DNA from: an uncultured Flavobacteriales bacterium
GTDB lineage: Bacteria; Bacteroidota; Bacteroidia; Flavobacteriales_D; Sanyastnellaceae
Direction: 5' to 3'
NCBI GenBank assembly: GCA_938085425.1
Contig: CALKGQ010000028.1
Span: 22,314-86,313 of the forward strand
DNA length: 64,000 nucleotides
Positions 8,899 through 17,278 of the stretch are shown here, in pieces. Position numbers and translations under genes: made by a program. The notes under the pieces are model-generated. The model saw only the letters and a program-made list of their open reading frames with translations, was not told the DNA's origin and ran no database searches. The first letter of the stretch is position 1; each line of letters opens with the position of its first letter.

Positions 8899-9714
8899 AT
8901 GAATCACAACCTCACCCACCTTCCGGAGCGCCCCAACAAGCCCCGTGAATCGGGATTGACCATGGTCATGGACAAAGGCCTCAGCCTTCGTCAAGCAGAG
9001 GACTTCCTGGAAGTCAATGCCGACAAAGTCGACTTGCTCAAACTTGGTTTTGGGACGTCCATCGTGACGCCCAACGTCAAAGAAAAAATCAAACTCTACC
9101 ACGAGGCCGGCCTCATGGTTTATCCAGGAGGAACCTTGTTTGAAGCGTACTTCGTGCGCAACCAAATGGACGATTTTTTGCGGTTTGTGGACCACCTTGG
9201 TCTGGAAACGTTGGAAGTCAGCGACGGTTCAATGGTCATCGAGGAGGATGTCAAATGTGAAATGATCCGCCGTTTGGCCAAAAACTACCGTGTCCTCAGT
9301 GAGGTGGGGTCCAAAGAAGCTGGCATCCTCATCAGTCCCAACAAGTGGACGACCATGATGGAAAAAGAACTTCAGGCAGGAAGTTGGAAGGTCATTGCAG
9401 AGGCCCGAGAAAGTGGCAATGTGGGCATTTACCGGCCCAACGGCACGGCCCATACCGCACTCGTCCGCCGCATTTTGGCCAAGGTCAAGCTGGAAGACAT
9501 CCTGTGGGAGGCCCCCAAGAAGCCACAGCAGGTGTGGTTCCTCAAACAATTCGGAGCCAACGTCAACCTGGGCAACATTGGACCGCATGACCTCATTCCA
9601 TTGGAGTGCCTTCGTTTGGGTCTTCGTGGGGACACCTTCTTCGACCACCTCCCAGAGGCCATGGCCGAAGGCGTGCGTCAAATTCCGGACGAAGAAGCCC
9701 TCGAAGAAGACTGA
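8899..9714 (+). CDS. Phosphosulfolactate synthase (ComA) family protein
   Basis: A 271-residue TIM-barrel protein of the ComA family, which adds sulfite to phosphoenolpyruvate to form phosphosulfolactate, the first step of coenzyme M synthesis in methanogens. Family landmarks: KPRESGLTMVMDKGLS at the start, DLLKLGFGTS, VYPGGTLFEAY, LEVSDGSM, LSEVGSKE and GIYRPNG. Coenzyme M is not expected in this group; homologues are common in Bacteroidota, where links to sulfonolipid or sulfolactate metabolism have been proposed. No other sulfonate gene is adjacent: neighbours are a TPR protein (3 bp upstream) and a rhodanese, a sulfur-transfer domain (17 bp downstream). Reaction inferred from family only. 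Confidence 0.88.
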   Translation: MNHNLTHLPERPNKPRESGLTMVMDKGLSLRQAEDFLEVNADKVDLLKLGFGTSIVTPNVKEKIKLYHEAGLMVYPGGTLFEAYFVRNQMDDFLRFVDHLGLETLEVSDGSMVIEEDVKCEMIRRLAKNYRVLSEVGSKEAGILISPNKWTTMMEKELQAGSWKVIAEARESGNVGIYRPNGTAHTALVRRILAKVKLEDILWEAPKKPQQVWFLKQFGANVNLGNIGPHDLIPLECLRLGLRGDTFFDHLPEAMAEGVRQIPDEEALEED

Positions 9715-9731
9715 ACCGCTACCTTTCTTCC

Positions 9732-10049
9732 ATGAAAAGCATCACAGTCGAGCAATTGCAGGCCTGGCGACAGGACGGCACACCGCACACACTGGTGGAC
9801 ATCCGTGAGCCTTACGAGCGAAGTGTGAGCCACCTCGACGGCTTGCACATCCCCATGTCGGAAGTCATGAACAGAATCAGTGAACTGCCTCAAGACGGGC
9901 CATTGGTCATCCATTGCCGCTCAGGGGCAAGGTCAGCAGCCGTCACCCAGGCGTTGACCCTTCAACATGGCATGGACAATGTGCACAATCTGACGGGTGG
10001 CATCATGGCGTGGGCTTCCACGATTGAGCCACAGATGGACGTGGCATGA
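9732..10049 (+). CDS. Rhodanese-like domain protein
   Basis: A 105-residue single-domain rhodanese. The active-site loop VIHCRSGARSA holds the persulfide cysteine C62, and the CDC25-type start LVDIREPYER and the end LTGGIMAW are typical. Such proteins carry sulfane sulfur for detoxification or thiolation. The short ATG start fits the domain boundary; a longer frame from 9606 overlaps the preceding gene. Its stop overlaps the start of the DUF368 gene (ATGATG), so the two are translationally coupled. Placement after a sulfonate-synthase homologue hints at a sulfur link but proves nothing. Confidence 0.9.
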   Translation: MKSITVEQLQAWRQDGTPHTLVDIREPYERSVSHLDGLHIPMSEVMNRISELPQDGPLVIHCRSGARSAAVTQALTLQHGMDNVHNLTGGIMAWASTIEPQMDVA

Positions 10050-10957
10050 TGCGTCATTGGCAGGTCGCTCTCAAGGGATTTGCCATGGGCATGGCGGATT
10101 TGGTGCCAGGGGTCAGCGGAGGCACAGTGGCCTTCATTGCGGGCATTTATGACCCCCTGCTCGACAGCCTCTCGGCCCTCAGTGGCGAAGGCTTTCAAGC
10201 GCTCAAAAAAGGCCAAATGCGCGAAGCTTGGAACGCCGTCAACGGACCCTTTCTTTTGGCATTGGGAGGGGGCATCATGGCTGCGGTTCTTTCCTTGGCC
10301 ACGCCGTTGCACTGGCTCCTTGAGCACGAACCAACCTTGTTGCGCGCCTTCTTCATTGGACTTGTGGCCACCTCCGTCCCTTTGGTGGGAAGACATGTGC
10401 GCCCGTGGGGACTCGATGCATGGGTGTGGGCAGCCATTGGCTGTGCTGTTGCGGGCTTCGTCACTTCGCTGCCTCCTTTGGTGCAATCCGACCACCCCCT
10501 TCTTTTGATGGCCGCTGGGGCCTTGGCCATTTGCGCCATGCTTCTTCCCGGGATTTCCGGCAGCTTTCTCTTGTTGATCTTGGGCGCCTATGCCCCTGTG
10601 TTGTTGGCGTTGAAGACCATGGACTTGACCAAAATCCTGGCCTTTGGCAGCGGAGCCGCATTGGGGCTACTCCTGTTCAGCAGGGCACTGAAGTGGCTGC
10701 TCTCCCAACACCGTGCGCCCACCCTGTCCTTGCTGACCGGGTTTTTGGTGGGTTCTCTTCAAGCCTTGTGGCCATGGAAAGAGGCGATCCGTCCCCTCTA
10801 CACCCACAGCGATGGCCGTGTGGAGTGGCTTTGGGAAAACGCCTGGCCGGGTCCAGAGGCCGCCTGGCTGCAGGCCTTGGCGCTTGCTGTTGCAGGTGGA
10901 CTTGTCGTCTGGGGCCTGCACAGGGTGGGCGCTTCGGCACAATCCGACGTCAGGTGA
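10046..10957 (+). CDS. DUF368 (PopT-type) undecaprenyl-phosphate transporter
   Basis: A 303-residue polytopic inner-membrane protein of the DUF368 family, recently described as recycling undecaprenyl phosphate, the lipid carrier of cell-wall synthesis, across the membrane. The two inverted-repeat signatures are visible: MADLVPGVSGGTVAFIAG near the N-terminus and LLPGISGSFLLLILGAY in the middle. About eight hydrophobic segments follow one another. It overlaps the rhodanese gene upstream and aroE downstream (GTGA), so all three are coupled. Nearby murQ supports a cell-envelope theme. Transport direction cannot be judged from sequence. Confidence 0.88.
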   Translation: MMRHWQVALKGFAMGMADLVPGVSGGTVAFIAGIYDPLLDSLSALSGEGFQALKKGQMREAWNAVNGPFLLALGGGIMAAVLSLATPLHWLLEHEPTLLRAFFIGLVATSVPLVGRHVRPWGLDAWVWAAIGCAVAGFVTSLPPLVQSDHPLLLMAAGALAICAMLLPGISGSFLLLILGAYAPVLLALKTMDLTKILAFGSGAALGLLLFSRALKWLLSQHRAPTLSLLTGFLVGSLQALWPWKEAIRPLYTHSDGRVEWLWENAWPGPEAAWLQALALAVAGGLVVWGLHRVGASAQSDVR

Positions 10958-11751
10958 CCGCGCGCAGCAAGGCATCCGCACTGCCCAAGGTGTTGGGCGT
11001 GATGGGGCATCCAGTGGCACATTCACAAAGCCCCAAGTTGTTCGCCCAACGGTTCGAACAACTCGGACGCACCGATCTGACCTATGAGAAGTTTGACCTT
11101 CCCAACGCCGATGATTTTCCCGCCTGGTCCCAGTCGCATCCAGAAGTCTTTGGGCTCAACGTCACAGTCCCCCATAAAAAGTCATTGATTCCACATTTGT
11201 TGGGGTTGTCGGCTGAAGCCCAAGCGGTGGGCGCGGTGAACACATTGGTGCGCACACCCGAAGGATGGATTGGCCACAACACCGACGTTTGGGGATTTCA
11301 GCGGTCGATCCAACCCTTTTTGGCAAAGCATCATGAACGTGCGTTGGTCCTGGGCACGGGGGGAAGTGCAGCTGCTGTGCATCATGTCTTGGGCAATCTC
11401 GGCATCGATACCGTGGGGGTGTCCCGACAGGGCAACAGTGCCGATGGAAAGACTTACGCTGGGCGACCCTTGGTGGGGTACCAAGAACTGAATGGCGCCC
11501 TCCTGCAACACCATCTCCTTGTCGTGCATTGCACCCCAGTGGGCATGTCACCCCACACAGACCAAATGGTGCCGTTTCCAGTGGAACACCTTGGGCCACG
11601 GCACCTTGTCGTGGACTTGATTTACACCCCAGAGAACACCTTGTTGCTGTCCAAGGCCCGAGCCCAAGGCGCAGAAGTGCTCCATGGAGGTGACATGCTT
11701 CGGCTCCAGGCGGACCGCGCTTGGGACATTTGGGCGGCATCTGGAGTCTGA
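10954..11751 (+). CDS. aroE: Shikimate dehydrogenase
   Basis: A 265-residue NADP-dependent enzyme reducing 3-dehydroshikimate to shikimate for aromatic amino acid synthesis. It shows the substrate serines HSQSPKLF (S24, S26), the catalytic lysine in NVTVPHKKS, AVGAVNTLV, HNTDVWGF with the paired aspartate, the nucleotide loop GTGGSAAAVHH, and the end GGDMLRLQA. The likely start is a GTG at 10954 overlapping the DUF368 stop as GTGA; an in-frame extension back to 10405 only shadows DUF368. It is slightly longer at the N-terminus than typical Bacteroidota AroE. Confidence 0.93.
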   Translation: MTARSKASALPKVLGVMGHPVAHSQSPKLFAQRFEQLGRTDLTYEKFDLPNADDFPAWSQSHPEVFGLNVTVPHKKSLIPHLLGLSAEAQAVGAVNTLVRTPEGWIGHNTDVWGFQRSIQPFLAKHHERALVLGTGGSAAAVHHVLGNLGIDTVGVSRQGNSADGKTYAGRPLVGYQELNGALLQHHLLVVHCTPVGMSPHTDQMVPFPVEHLGPRHLVVDLIYTPENTLLLSKARAQGAEVLHGGDMLRLQADRAWDIWAASGV

Positions 11752-11766
11752 CACCCCCACTTCAAG

Positions 11767-11774
11767 TAAGTTTG
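11767..11774 (+). promoter_or_regulatory. -7 promoter box upstream of murQ
   Basis: TAAGTTTG is a perfect TAnnTTTG match, 13 bases before the first murQ ATG. No TTG at the ideal spacing was found, so only half the promoter is supported. Confidence 0.4.
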
Positions 11775-11787
11775 GGCAACAACTGGA

Positions 11788-12627
11788 ATGCCGCAAAGCC
11801 CCCTCATGAACCCTTCCCTTCCTCCTACGGAACAGTCCGGACCTTTTGACAACCTCCAAAACATGTCTGTGGAGGCCTTGCTTCAAGCCATGCACGAAGT
11901 GGATGATGCGGTGCAGCCCGCCGTAGAAGCGGCGTTGCCTGCGCTGGCAGAATTGACCAAGGCCTTGGTCGAACGCATGCAGCAAGGAGGGCGACTTTTC
12001 TACCTCGGTGCCGGAACCAGTGGGCGCCTGGGGGTGGTGGACGCCAGCGAATGTCCACCCACGTTTGGGGTTGCTCCAGGTGTGGTGGTGGGCCTCATGG
12101 CTGGCGGAGACAACGCCATACGAGCAGCTGTTGAGGGTGCAGAGGACGATCGGTTGCAAGGATGGAAAGATTTGATGGCGCACCAGGCGGGCCCCTTGGA
12201 CACCGTGGTGGGCATCGCCGCGAGCGGACGAACTCCCTATGTCTTGGGTGCACTGGAGGAGGCGAGAGCCAATGGACTCTTGACAGGTTGCATCACCTGC
12301 AATCCCAAGAGCCAAGTGGTGGCAGTTTGCAAGCACCCTGTGGTGGCGGTGACAGGGGCTGAATTTGTGACGGGGTCCACGCGAATGAAAGCTGGAACGG
12401 CGACGAAGTTGTTGCTCAATCGCCTCACCACAGCAGCCATGATCCAACTGGGACACGTGCAAGGCAATCGGATGGTCGACATGCAATTGTCCAATGAAAA
12501 ACTTGTGCAACGGGGGGCGAGAATGGTCGCAGAAGCCACTGGTTTGGCCATGCCTCACGCCCAAGCCCTCTTGCTGGACCAAGGCAGTGTGCGGGCCGCC
12601 ATCGATGCCCACCAGAAGGAGAAATAA
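11788..12627 (+). CDS. murQ: N-acetylmuramic acid 6-phosphate etherase
   Basis: A 279-residue SIS-domain enzyme that cleaves the lactyl ether of MurNAc-6-P to GlcNAc-6-P in cell-wall recycling. The signature GTSGRLGVVDASECPPT is present with E88, and E119 lies in VEGAEDD; by position these match the two catalytic glutamates of E. coli MurQ. VVGIAASGRTPYVLGAL forms the second phosphate loop and GSTRMKAGTATK the family C-terminal signature. The ATG at 11806 is an alternative start. The next gene begins 2 bp after the stop. No anhydro-MurNAc kinase (anmK) or transporter lies within the window. Confidence 0.94.
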   Translation: MPQSPLMNPSLPPTEQSGPFDNLQNMSVEALLQAMHEVDDAVQPAVEAALPALAELTKALVERMQQGGRLFYLGAGTSGRLGVVDASECPPTFGVAPGVVVGLMAGGDNAIRAAVEGAEDDRLQGWKDLMAHQAGPLDTVVGIAASGRTPYVLGALEEARANGLLTGCITCNPKSQVVAVCKHPVVAVTGAEFVTGSTRMKAGTATKLLLNRLTTAAMIQLGHVQGNRMVDMQLSNEKLVQRGARMVAEATGLAMPHAQALLLDQGSVRAAIDAHQKEK

Positions 12628-12629
12628 CC

Positions 12630-13211
12630 ATGCACGCCCTGGAACCCTACTATGCGTGGCGCAACCACTACATCGCCAGCAACGACCCCGAGAGCCCCTT
12701 TTTCGAGAGGGTCTACAATGAATTTGCCTACCATCTCAAGGTTTACAACCACTACATCCATCCACAATGGGATGAGTTTGGAAGCCAAACCCTCTACACC
12801 AAAATCCTGTATGCCGACTACAATGAAGGGTATGCCGTCCTCGAATTCATTGGCGAATGGAACGACTGTTTGTTCAACGACATCATGCTGCTGAAACGGA
12901 AGGTGGTGGACCGACTCATGGAGGCCGGCATTTCCAAATTCGTCCTGATCGGTGAAAATGTGTTGAACTTTCACCACAGCGACGACGCCTACTACGAGGA
13001 GTGGTTCGATGAGGTGAATGAAGAGGATGGCTGGATCGCGTTGCTCAACTTTCGAGAGCATGTCTTGGCCGACATGCAAGGCATTGATTTGGACTCTTAT
13101 TTCGTGTTGGGAGGGGAACTGAATGAAATGGGCTGGCGCACCTTCACTCCAGAACAGTTGTGTCTGCGCATTGACGATTGCGTCGAGCACAGGTGGGGGT
13201 TGATTGGCTGA
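12630..13211 (+). CDS. Conserved Bacteroidota hypothetical protein
   Basis: A 193-residue acidic, aromatic-rich soluble protein with no signal peptide or membrane segment. It starts MHALEPYYAWRNHYIAS and has a well-ordered central region (LYTKILYADYNEGYAVLEFIGEWNDCLFND) and the segment ISKFVLIGENVLNFHH. I recognise it as a hypothetical common in Bacteroidota but cannot give a function. It starts 2 bp after murQ, so it is surely cotranscribed, which suggests but does not show a role in wall recycling. Confidence 0.8.
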   Translation: MHALEPYYAWRNHYIASNDPESPFFERVYNEFAYHLKVYNHYIHPQWDEFGSQTLYTKILYADYNEGYAVLEFIGEWNDCLFNDIMLLKRKVVDRLMEAGISKFVLIGENVLNFHHSDDAYYEEWFDEVNEEDGWIALLNFREHVLADMQGIDLDSYFVLGGELNEMGWRTFTPEQLCLRIDDCVEHRWGLIG

Positions 13212-13224
13212 TGGTCAGGATGGG

Positions 13225-14370
13225 CTACTTGAGCCCTTCTAGAAATGCCCTCCAGGCCTCGCGGTCGGACGAAAATTCAAAGTCTTCCGGGACCAAAGCA
13301 TCCACCCTTCGCCACCCCAACCTCTGCGACATCATGGCCACCTTTTTCCCCTGAACGTCCTCTTTCTCCCCTGCGTCGTCAAACTTGATCTCGTCAGGCA
13401 GGGACGCCAAATGATGCACCGCAATGACCTGTTGGTTGGGGTCAAAGGAACTGACATGGGCATTTTGGCTGACGTGCAGCAGCTCTCCAACGTCAACGCG
13501 TTGGCCCAACTCTTCGAGCGCCTCTCGCCTCAAACAGGCTGCTGTGCCCTCGCCCCACTCCAATCCCCCTCCAGGAAATTTCATGACGGCCCCCATGGGC
13601 AACCGTTCATACGACACCAAAACCTCCTGCGCGGGGCCGCCGTCGTGGTCCCTTGTCAAGACCATGTACACCCGCACATTCAACCTTCCCTCAGGTGCAT
13701 GCACCCTGGTCGCCCGCAACATTTCCCTCTTGCCCGGAGGTCCAGGCAAGCGCTCCACCTGAAACCCTGCCGATTCCATGTTTCGCCGCACCTGTCCCTT
13801 GGCGCAATACGTCACGAGATGCCCGCCAGGCCGCAGCGAACAGCGCATCCTGTCCATCACCTCGGACGTCCAGAGCTCTGGCTGCGAGGCTGGGGCAAAA
13901 GCATCAAACAAAATGACATCAAATCGCCTCTCTTCAAGTGGAGCCTCCAACACGCCAGATGGCCACCTTTCAAAGGTCATGTGCGCGTCGGACCACGCCC
14001 CGTGTTTGTGGATGGCCTCTAGCATGGGGCGAGATTCAGGGACCCACTCGTCATGCCCCATGGGTTCCACCTCTGACCAACTCAAGGGGTGCGGTTCCAG
14101 ACTGACCAAGACGACGTGACGCCCTGAGGCCTGGGCGCGGCCCCAAACGTCCAAGACATTCAGTCCTGTGCCCAACCCCACTTCCAAAATGTGAAGGGAG
14201 CCTTCCGACTTGCCCGCCCATGCCGCCTCCACCCCCATGACCCCAAAGACATGTTGGGTCTCCGTCCAAGCGCCATGCACGCTGTGGTAGCACACTTCCA
14301 ACTCGGGGTGGAACAGTGTTTGACTGCCATCACCTGTTTGACGCATTTTCACGGTGGCAAGTTCGGCCAC
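13225..14370 (-). CDS. mnmD: MnmD tRNA methyltransferase fused to a Nudix hydrolase
   Basis: A 381-residue two-domain protein. Residues 1-225 are an MnmD/MnmC1-type SAM methyltransferase, which makes 5-methylaminomethyl-2-thiouridine at tRNA wobble position 34: SAM motif ILEVGLGTGLN (61-71), DVILFDAFAP (151-160), and the family motif PGPPGKREM (209-217). Residues about 230-381 are a Nudix domain with a full box, G268 x5 E274 x7 REALEELG (282-289), so it should bind metal and hydrolyse a nucleoside diphosphate derivative. The two domains are usually separate genes. No stop or frameshift separates them. The gene starts 12 bp after the DUF2400 gene, its likely operon partner. The Nudix substrate is unknown. 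Confidence 0.9.
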   Translation of the reverse strand: MAELATVKMRQTGDGSQTLFHPELEVCYHSVHGAWTETQHVFGVMGVEAAWAGKSEGSLHILEVGLGTGLNVLDVWGRAQASGRHVVLVSLEPHPLSWSEVEPMGHDEWVPESRPMLEAIHKHGAWSDAHMTFERWPSGVLEAPLEERRFDVILFDAFAPASQPELWTSEVMDRMRCSLRPGGHLVTYCAKGQVRRNMESAGFQVERLPGPPGKREMLRATRVHAPEGRLNVRVYMVLTRDHDGGPAQEVLVSYERLPMGAVMKFPGGGLEWGEGTAACLRREALEELGQRVDVGELLHVSQNAHVSSFDPNQQVIAVHHLASLPDEIKFDDAGEKEDVQGKKVAMMSQRLGWRRVDALVPEDFEFSSDREAWRAFLEGLK

Positions 14371-14382
14371 AGAGAGGGTTTC

Positions 14383-15162
14383 TCAGAACCCCTCCAGGGC
14401 GCCCAGTCCAAACAAGGCAAAATCCAATCGAATGGGGTCCTCTGGGTCCATCTCCCTCAGGACTTGGGTCAGTTCCTCCACGGCGCGCCAATCGTTGGAC
14501 TTGCGCTGCAAGAGCCCCAATTTCCTTCCAACATTGGACGTGTGGACGTCCAATGGGATGCACAAGTCACGGGGAGAAAAGGACGTCCAAAGCCCCAAAT
14601 CCACTCCACGGTGGGCGGGGCGTACCATCCAACGCAAGAACATGTTCAATCGTTTGGCAGCAGAACCAGCTGCCGGATTGGCCACATGTTTTTTGGTCCT
14701 TGGCAAAACACCTGGGCACGACATGAAGTCCAAATGAAAACCCGACAACATGCCCCGGATCGAAGGTCCATCTTTCCCCGAAGACCAATGCCTCATGAAG
14801 GACGCTTCCAAACTCCCATCTCGCAGGTGCAACCGCTTCAGAGCGGACACGAATCCAATGGCATCTTCTGCCTTGAACGTCCTGTGCACAAAACCACGGA
14901 GGGCTTGCAGGTCAGACGCTTCATGTTCCCTCACAAATTGGCCCGGTGCATGGTCCATCCGCTCCATCAGGTCGTGGAGACTCTTGAGGATGGACACCCT
15001 GTTGCCCCAGGCCAATGTGGCCGACAAAAAAGCAGACACTTCCACATCCATGGCATCGGTGTATTGATGCGGCACAGACAGGGGGTCGCGCGGCAAGAAA
15101 TCAGGGACTTCATACCGATCTGCCTTCTCCAACAAAAACTCCTTCAGCTCCTCGCGTGTCAT
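14383..15162 (-). CDS. TIGR02757 (DUF2400) family protein
   Basis: A 259-residue conserved protein of the TIGR02757/DUF2400 family, typical of Bacteroidota and some delta-proteobacteria, with distant likeness to helix-hairpin-helix DNA glycosylases. Landmarks: DPLSVPHQY, SAFLSATLAWGNR, KRLNMFLRWMVR, GVDLGLW and LCIPLDVHTSNVGRKLGL. There is no demonstrated activity to my knowledge. The start lies back to back with the vWA gene (28 bp apart), and a GATTTTTG box lies 4 bases before the ATG. MnmD-Nudix follows 12 bp downstream. Confidence 0.88.
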   Translation of the reverse strand: MTREELKEFLLEKADRYEVPDFLPRDPLSVPHQYTDAMDVEVSAFLSATLAWGNRVSILKSLHDLMERMDHAPGQFVREHEASDLQALRGFVHRTFKAEDAIGFVSALKRLHLRDGSLEASFMRHWSSGKDGPSIRGMLSGFHLDFMSCPGVLPRTKKHVANPAAGSAAKRLNMFLRWMVRPAHRGVDLGLWTSFSPRDLCIPLDVHTSNVGRKLGLLQRKSNDWRAVEELTQVLREMDPEDPIRLDFALFGLGALEGF

Positions 15163-15166
15163 GCCG

Positions 15167-15174
15167 CAAAAATC
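15167..15174 (-). promoter_or_regulatory. -7-like box, DUF2400 gene
   Basis: Minus-strand GATTTTTG (one mismatch to TAnnTTTG), 4 bases (CGGC) before the ATG at 15162. It is paired with the oppositely directed box of the next gene inside a 28-bp spacer. Confidence 0.35.
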
Positions 15175-15178
15175 GGGC

Positions 15179-15186
15179 TAAATTCG
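15179..15186 (+). promoter_or_regulatory. -7 promoter box, BatA-type gene
   Basis: TAAATTCG (one mismatch to TAnnTTTG) ends 4 bases (CGAC) before the GTG start at 15191, the same geometry as the cysteine desulfurase gene. It supports the GTG as the true start. Confidence 0.45.
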
Positions 15187-15190
15187 CGAC

Positions 15191-17278
15191 GTGTGGGGAA
15201 GGCCTGATATACTCTGGGGATTGCTGGCGCTGTCCATCCCCATCGCCTTGCACCTCTTGCAGTTGCGGAGGTTCAAGAGGGTGGCTTTTTCCAATGTCGC
15301 CTTCCTGAAAGATGTCCAAAAAGAAACCCGTTCCCGCCACCGGCTGAGGAACTTGCTGATCCTCTTGGCCCGATTGTTGGCTTTTGCGCTGGTGATCATG
15401 GCCTTTGCTGACCCCATGCTTGCACCTGAGAAGGCTTCTGCCAATGGCGGACAACAGGCTGTGTCCATTTACGTGGACAGCAGCCCGTCCATGATGGCAT
15501 CCGGCGAGTCAGGACCTTTGATTCAAGTGGCCAAGCAAAAAGCCACGGCCTTGGTCGAGGCCTTTCGAGAAACGGACAAATACCACGTCTTTGCAAGCGA
15601 CTTTGCTGGGGTGGACCAACGCTTCATGACCCAAGATGAGGCCCTCGAGCGCATCGCAGCCATCCAACTCTCGACGCAAGCACCTTCCTTGGAAGCTGTG
15701 GTGCAACGCGGCTTGGACCAATTGCAGCGGGCACCCGAAGCCTCAGGACAAGGATTTTGGATTTCAGATTTGCAGAAAAGCAGCCACAACCTGCAACGCC
15801 CCATGGCACTTGACTCCTCTGTCACCTGGCATGTTCTGCCAGTGGAGGCCAACAAGGTGCCCAACATTTGGATCGACTCCGTCTGGTTTGGCAGCCCATT
15901 GGCCTTGCCCGACCAGCCAGCTGCTCTTCATGTCCGCATTGGCCATGATGCATTGGAAGGCATGGACGGCTTGCCCCTGTCCCTTCGCCTAGATGGGGTG
16001 CCTGCCGCATTGGGGTCTTACCATCTCGTGCCTGGCTTGCCCACAGATACGGTGCTGAGGTTCACGCATGGCGCCCCCGGACCCCACCACTTGAAGGTGG
16101 AATTGGAAGATGCCCCGGTTCAATTTGACGATGCCCACTTCATGGGGTACAACGTCGAAGAGCGGGTCGAAATCTTCCATTGGACGAGTGCCAATGCCCC
16201 TTTTCGCGCGGCTTCTTTGTCCGTGCAGCAAGCCTTGGAAAGTGCCAATCCCCTCTTGGGGGTGGAGCGCGGCAGTGCCCTCCCCTCCCCTCAACGGCTG
16301 GCAGCCTTTGACCTCGTGGTCGTGGATGCCTTGGAAGCACCTTCTTCTGGAGAAGCATCCATGCTTGAGGCATTCCAACAGCAAGGGGGAACCCTGCTCC
16401 TCATCCCTGACAGTTCAGCCGTGGGCATGGCCACGTGGATGGATGGATTGACATTGGGGAATTCAAGCGGCTGGGTCCGTGGAGCAGGCCAAGTGGCCAC
16501 GGTGCGCTGGAGCCACCCACTTTACGAGGGTGTCTTTCGCAGCATCCCATCAAGGGTGGACTGGCCCACTTACGACCGCATCTTGGACCGCCGTCCAGGA
16601 CCCCGTGAAGAATGGCTGGTCCGAGCAGCCAATGGCTTGCCTTACCTCAGTGTGGTGGGCGGCGCAGATGCAGAGGGTGACGTGTACATCTTGGGGACAT
16701 CCCTGGAAACGGGGAACCTGACCCGTCATGGATTGTTCGTGCCAACGTTGCTTCGGATCGCAGAATCCTCGAGAAAGGCATCGCACTTTGCCCTTGAGTT
16801 GGGCAAAGATGCCAGCCTGACGCTCGCCCTCGACCCCAATGAAAATGGACGGGTGGCCGATGACTTGAACTGGCGCATTCGCCGAACGGATTTGGAGGGG
16901 GGAGCCTCTTCCAATGGGGCCGTCCCTGAAATGCAATCCACCTCGGAAGGCTTGAAGTTGGGGTGGGGAGAAAGTTTGCAGGAACCCGGCGGGTACGATG
17001 TTTTGCGCAACAACGACAAGGTGGCGAGTTTTGGCCTCAACCATCGTTCATCTGAATCGTTCATGGACACATGGTTGCCAGAAGAGTGGACGGCCAAGGT
17101 GGAAGCCTTGGGATGGCCCACCATTGAAGTCTGGCGAGGACCTGCAAGCCAGTTGAAAAGTCTTGTGGATGAACGGATTGCAGGTCAGCGATTGGCTTGG
17201 TATTTTTTCGTCGGTGCACTGTGCGCTTTGGCTCTTGAAACTTTACTTCTTCGCAAATGGAACAAGCTATTCTCCTAA
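15191..17278 (+). CDS. BatA-domain / von Willebrand A membrane protein
   Basis: A 695-residue inner-membrane protein. It opens with the BatA/aerotolerance N-terminal domain (ILWGLLALSIPIALHLLQL, then RRFKRVAFSNVAFL), a second helix (LILLARLLAFALVIMAFADP), and a vWA-type MIDAS motif YVDSSPS. A long periplasmic-type region follows, with a glutamine-amidotransferase-like segment (LVVVDALEA, GGTLLLIPDS), and a final helix WYFFVGALCALALETLLL. The start is GTG, backed by the promoter box 4 bases upstream. The last 22 bases overlap the dihydroorotase gene, a neighbour pairing I recall from other Bacteroidota. Function is uncertain; BatA homologues belong to stress-related membrane complexes. Confidence 0.88.
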   Translation: MWGRPDILWGLLALSIPIALHLLQLRRFKRVAFSNVAFLKDVQKETRSRHRLRNLLILLARLLAFALVIMAFADPMLAPEKASANGGQQAVSIYVDSSPSMMASGESGPLIQVAKQKATALVEAFRETDKYHVFASDFAGVDQRFMTQDEALERIAAIQLSTQAPSLEAVVQRGLDQLQRAPEASGQGFWISDLQKSSHNLQRPMALDSSVTWHVLPVEANKVPNIWIDSVWFGSPLALPDQPAALHVRIGHDALEGMDGLPLSLRLDGVPAALGSYHLVPGLPTDTVLRFTHGAPGPHHLKVELEDAPVQFDDAHFMGYNVEERVEIFHWTSANAPFRAASLSVQQALESANPLLGVERGSALPSPQRLAAFDLVVVDALEAPSSGEASMLEAFQQQGGTLLLIPDSSAVGMATWMDGLTLGNSSGWVRGAGQVATVRWSHPLYEGVFRSIPSRVDWPTYDRILDRRPGPREEWLVRAANGLPYLSVVGGADAEGDVYILGTSLETGNLTRHGLFVPTLLRIAESSRKASHFALELGKDASLTLALDPNENGRVADDLNWRIRRTDLEGGASSNGAVPEMQSTSEGLKLGWGESLQEPGGYDVLRNNDKVASFGLNHRSSESFMDTWLPEEWTAKVEALGWPTIEVWRGPASQLKSLVDERIAGQRLAWYFFVGALCALALETLLLRKWNKLFS

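Noticed and set aside
10405..10953. N-terminal extension of the AroE frame
   Set aside because: Shadows DUF368 in another frame; the GTG at 10954 gives normal AroE length and a GTGA overlap.
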